A DNA stretch of 45,172 bases from Sedimentisphaerales bacterium (lineage in GTDB: Bacteria > Planctomycetota > Phycisphaerae > Sedimentisphaerales > Anaerobacaceae), in contig JAFGGH010000060.1 in the NCBI GenBank assembly GCA_016930645.1, positions 1-45,172 on the forward strand. Reading direction: 5' to 3'. The translations under genes were made by a program, and so were the position numbers. The notes below the pieces were generated by a model that saw only the letters and a list, made by a program, of their open reading frames with translations, did not search any database and was not told the origin of the DNA. Shown piece by piece: positions 42,496 to 45,172 of this stretch; the stretch's first letter is position 1; the number at the start of each line of letters is the position of its first letter.

Positions 42496-43593
42496 ATGAA
42501 ACTGCTCGATAAATATGTCGCCAGGAATTTTCTGACGGGTTACGGTATAGCATTTGCCGTTCTGATGGGCTTGCGGATACTTATAGACCTTTTTGTGAAT
42601 ATCGATGAGTTTGCCGAACATGCGGACCTTGGTGCGTTAGCTGTTACCTATAATATTCTCAGCTACTATACCGTACAAAGTACACTGTATTTCCGGGATT
42701 TTGCCGGAATGATAACAGTGGTAGCGGCGGTATTTTCCCTGGGTAAGCTCGTCAGGAGCAACGAGTTAATTGCCGTAATGGCGTCGGGAGTGAGTCTTAA
42801 GAGAATCATAGTTCCTATCGTGGTTTTGGCGATAGTGTTTACTTGTGTTTTTGTTATAGACCAGGAATTTATCATACCGCCTCTTGCCCCCGAGCTTGTT
42901 CGTTCACATGACGCTTTACCGGGCCAGGAAACTTATGATGTTGATTTTATCAGTGATTCAAATGGTGCTCTGGTTTGTGCCCAGCAGTTCGATGTTAAAG
43001 ATTTCACTCTGCATTATCCTACGATATTTACACGTTTGAGGATACCGAATACTCTCAAGTGGACAGTAATCGGGCAAATTACCGCTAAAGAAGCGGTTTA
43101 TAATTATGAAAAACAGAGATGGGATTTGAGAGACGGTTTATATGCCGAAAAGGCTCACGCCAGAGCCCCGAAACCGCAGGAGTATTTTGAAACCGACCTT
43201 CGGCCTGAAGATATTCCAATCCGCCAGAGAGCAGGTTTTAAGACGCTTCTAAGCTGGAGACAGCTTTCAATACTTGCTTCCGCCGGTACGAAAGTTAAAG
43301 ATGTGGCACAGCTTTACAGCCAGAAACATTTTCGGATTACCGACCCGATAATTAACCTGATAATGCTTCTTGTCGCTTTGCCGATTCTGGTTTGCCGTGA
43401 CCCGCGGACAATGAAGTCGGCTATAATGATAAGCTTTGCCACCACTACGGCCTGTTATATCACCACATTCGCATGTAAAATGATGGCGACAGAAGTTGTA
43501 TTTGAACGGATAGTTCCGGAATTCTGGGCTTGGCTGCCGATAGTAATCTTCTTTCCGGTTGCGTTTGTTGAGCTGGACTCGATGAAGACTTAA
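42496..43593 (+). CDS. LptF/LptG-family permease (second)
   Basis: The 365-residue protein has the same layout as its neighbour: MKLLDKYVARNFLTGYGIAF at the start, coupling helix VRSNELIAVMASGVSL, a periplasmic domain and three C-terminal helices. It is of normal length for LptF/G. The two genes are 6 bp apart, in one operon, and probably form the heterodimer of the LptB2FG LPS exporter. lptB, lptA and lptC are not in the window. It converges on thiC with a 4-bp overlap. Confidence 0.85.
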   Translation: MKLLDKYVARNFLTGYGIAFAVLMGLRILIDLFVNIDEFAEHADLGALAVTYNILSYYTVQSTLYFRDFAGMITVVAAVFSLGKLVRSNELIAVMASGVSLKRIIVPIVVLAIVFTCVFVIDQEFIIPPLAPELVRSHDALPGQETYDVDFISDSNGALVCAQQFDVKDFTLHYPTIFTRLRIPNTLKWTVIGQITAKEAVYNYEKQRWDLRDGLYAEKAHARAPKPQEYFETDLRPEDIPIRQRAGFKTLLSWRQLSILASAGTKVKDVAQLYSQKHFRITDPIINLIMLLVALPILVCRDPRTMKSAIMISFATTTACYITTFACKMMATEVVFERIVPEFWAWLPIVIFFPVAFVELDSMKT

Positions 43594-44924
43594 CCACCCA
43601 GTTTCACCTTGCTTTTTTTCAGGTTCTTCAATGCCTGACGGATTTCTCTGTTTATCCTTACCGAGCACCACTGTCTGCCGCACATCGAGCAATAATCATT
43701 TCCTTGTGCATTCTGTGTGACTGTCTGTGGGCAGGTTCTTTGCCTTATTTTATTTGCGGTCTCGGCATCGAGGCAGTTGGCAAGATGATTTTCCCAGTCG
43801 AGATTTGCCCTTGCTATACTCAATACTTTATCTCGGTTTGCCGCGTTCGGTAATCCCTTGGCTATATCAGCGGCGTGAGCGGCGATTTTTGACGCTATAA
43901 CGCCTGCCCGGACATCTTCTACTGAGGGCAATCCCAAATGTTCGGTCGGGGTGACATAGCATAAAAACGAAGCACCGTAAAATGCTGCGGCAGTGCCGCC
44001 GATTGCCGAGGTGATGTGGTCGTAACCAGGTGCGATATCGGTAACAAGCGGTCCAAGCACATAAAAGGGAGCATCATTGCAGATTTGGCGCTGCATTTGC
44101 ATATTCTTTTCTATCTGGTCAAAAGGCACATGTCCGGGTCCTTCGACCATAACCTGACAGCCGGCATCCTGCGCCCTTTGTGTTAATTCGCCAAGGGTGC
44201 GCAGTTCGGCGATTTGGGCATTATCCGTAGCGTCGGCGATAGCACCAGGGCGAAGGCCGTCACCGAGCGAAAAGCAAACGTCATATTCGGCCATAATTGC
44301 GCAGAGGTCGTCGAACATTTCATAAAGCGGATTTTGTTTATTGTGATGCAGCATCCATTTGGCGAGCAGCGCTCCGCCGCGGCTGACGATTCCTGCGACT
44401 CTTTTTTCCAGAAGCGGCAGGTGCTCTTTTAACAGGCCTGCGTGAATAGTGAAAAAGTCAACACCCTGTTTAGCCTGTTTTTCGATAATTTTCAGGATTA
44501 GAGCGCAATCGATGTCTTCAACATTTCTTCCTTCGATGACCTGATAGATTGGGACTGTCCCAAAAGGCACATTGCAGCGTAACAGCAATTCTGTCCGAAT
44601 CCTATCGAGGTTTTCACCGGTACTGAGGTCCATAATTGTATCAGCGCCGGCATCGACGGCGGTTTGCATTTTCCGGATTTCTTCTTCAATGTCCGACCGT
44701 ACGCTGCTCAGGCCGATGTTTGCGTTTATTTTTACAGTCAGTGCTCTGCCGATACCTATGGGATTCAGATTTGTTTGGAGATGCAATCTGTTTGCCGGTA
44801 TAACAATCCTGCCTGCTGCGATTTCATCACGAATGAATTCAACCGACAGATTTTCCGTTTCGGCCACGATTCTCATTTGTTCAGTAATTCTACCGGCTTT
44901 TGCTGTTTGTATTTGAGTAATCAT
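43590..44924 (-). CDS. thiC: Phosphomethylpyrimidine synthase ThiC
   Basis: The protein has 444 residues from ATG 44924 (MITQIQTAKAG; the TTG five codons earlier is rejected). It includes NPIGIGRALTVKINANIG, MVEGPGHVPFDQI, TDIAPGYDHITSAIGG, and the C-terminal [4Fe-4S] motif CSMCGRQWC (CX2CX4C) that makes ThiC a noncanonical radical SAM enzyme. It converts AIR to HMP phosphate, the pyrimidine half of thiamine. Length fits the short bacterial type without the N-terminal extension. It is controlled by the upstream TPP riboswitch and terminator. Confidence 0.96.
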   Translation of the reverse strand: MITQIQTAKAGRITEQMRIVAETENLSVEFIRDEIAAGRIVIPANRLHLQTNLNPIGIGRALTVKINANIGLSSVRSDIEEEIRKMQTAVDAGADTIMDLSTGENLDRIRTELLLRCNVPFGTVPIYQVIEGRNVEDIDCALILKIIEKQAKQGVDFFTIHAGLLKEHLPLLEKRVAGIVSRGGALLAKWMLHHNKQNPLYEMFDDLCAIMAEYDVCFSLGDGLRPGAIADATDNAQIAELRTLGELTQRAQDAGCQVMVEGPGHVPFDQIEKNMQMQRQICNDAPFYVLGPLVTDIAPGYDHITSAIGGTAAAFYGASFLCYVTPTEHLGLPSVEDVRAGVIASKIAAHAADIAKGLPNAANRDKVLSIARANLDWENHLANCLDAETANKIRQRTCPQTVTQNAQGNDYCSMCGRQWCSVRINREIRQALKNLKKSKVKLGG

Positions 44925-44941
44925 TTTACCGCATTTCAAAT

Positions 44942-44970
44942 AAAAAAAAATCGCTCTTTATAGAAGCGAT
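44942..44970 (-). terminator. Riboswitch-linked intrinsic terminator
   Basis: On the minus strand ATCGCT...AGCGAT (44965-44970 with 44950-44955) is followed by nine T. It lies between the TPP aptamer and the thiC start, so it is the expression platform: TPP binding should favour termination. This is transcriptional, not translational, control. Confidence 0.85.
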
Positions 44971-44999
44971 TGAGAACTTTTTAATCTTTTTTGTTTCAA

Positions 45000-45092
45000 C
45001 CACTTCCCTACGCAGCTTTGGCCGAGTCGGCTTTGCTGATCAGGTTCAAAGGGTGTTATCTCAGGCCAGCATTTAGCAAGCCACCCCTAGTA
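45000..45092 (-). ncRNA. TPP riboswitch (THI element)
   Basis: On the minus strand the conserved core is clear: GGGGTGGC, CTGAGATAACACCC, TTTGAACCTGATCAG and GCGTAGGGAAG, in the order of the TPP aptamer. A short variable stem (CAGCAAAGCCGACTCGG) separates the last two. It precedes thiC by about 75 nt and controls it through the terminator at 44942. Confidence 0.95.
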
Positions 45093-45094
45093 CC

Positions 45095-45172
45095 TCATAA
45101 CATTTGAATTTGTGGGTACAATCTTTTCAACTTGATTCTTGCATCCTCAGTTGTGAACTGCCAGTCCACGGC
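45095..45172 (-). pseudogene. C-terminal end of a probable transposase (partial at window edge)
   Basis: Reading minus from the window edge gives AVDWQFTTEDARIKLKRLYP, QIQML and a stop at 45097-45095. I recall the phrase DWxFTTEDARIKLKRLYP from the C-termini of transposases, probably IS630-type, but cannot confirm it. Only 25 codons are inside the window; the rest lies beyond 45172. The stop codon is 2-3 nt from the riboswitch. Confidence 0.4.

Noticed and set aside
1-45172. CRISPR arrays or phage genes
   Set aside because: No regularly spaced identical direct repeats and no phage or Cas proteins were seen.

Overview
The window looks like chromosomal DNA from an anaerobic, Gram-negative bacterium of the Planctomycetota, most likely class Phycisphaerae. 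This is inference. It rests on an LPS-type envelope (GT9 heptosyltransferase-like enzyme, LpxL-like acyltransferase, two LptF/LptG-type permeases), a K+-type membrane pyrophosphatase, a 2-oxoacid:ferredoxin oxidoreductase, the gene neighbourhood phoH-pgpH-ybeY-corC-recO, and intergenic DNA filled with short degenerate repeats of a style I recall from Phycisphaerae assemblies. No rRNA, tRNA, CRISPR array or complete mobile element was seen.

Layout. 1-460 is a gene-free nest of degenerate repeats and hairpins. 463-9832 is a surface-polysaccharide region: a radical SAM protein, a GT9 enzyme, a GT-A-like protein, two methyltransferase-like proteins, a chimeric remnant of an MBOAT acyltransferase and a sugar-nucleotide epimerase, a tandem double GT2 protein, a CgeB-like GT and a WbbL-like GT2. 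10031-12958 holds a lone type IV pilin-like protein, a nitrilase-family amidohydrolase, and a Wzz-like periplasmic coiled-coil protein behind a long structured leader. 13043-21621 holds argJ, a rhomboid protease, hppA, ruvAB and an APC permease fused to an EIIA domain.

21664-32443 (minus) is a ten-gene, head-to-tail run transcribed purA, uppS, cdsA, phoH, pgpH-like, ybeY, corC-like, recO, korA, korB. It links purine synthesis, undecaprenyl and phospholipid precursors, RNA maturation, recombinational repair and ferredoxin-linked carbon metabolism. Two Planctomycetota-style hypothetical genes follow (32549-33810). 33999-39037 (minus) is a second compact operon, transcribed ThiD2-ThiE, PIG-L deacetylase, GH130, GT4 and a GH100/debranching-like glycosidase. 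It appears to be a cytosolic glycan-handling cassette headed by a thiamine gene, and is the best candidate here for an undescribed pathway.

39529-43593 holds envelope lipid genes: an LpxL-like acyltransferase on minus, and two LptF/LptG permeases on plus. 43590-45092 is thiC behind a TPP riboswitch and a transcription terminator. The right edge carries the last 25 codons of what is probably a transposase.

The most unusual non-coding signals are: a four-unit CTCTGTG leader placed directly in front of the start codons of both ruvA and recO; a roughly 350-nt leader with nested stems ahead of the Wzz-like gene; and a gene-fusion scar at 5666-5895.
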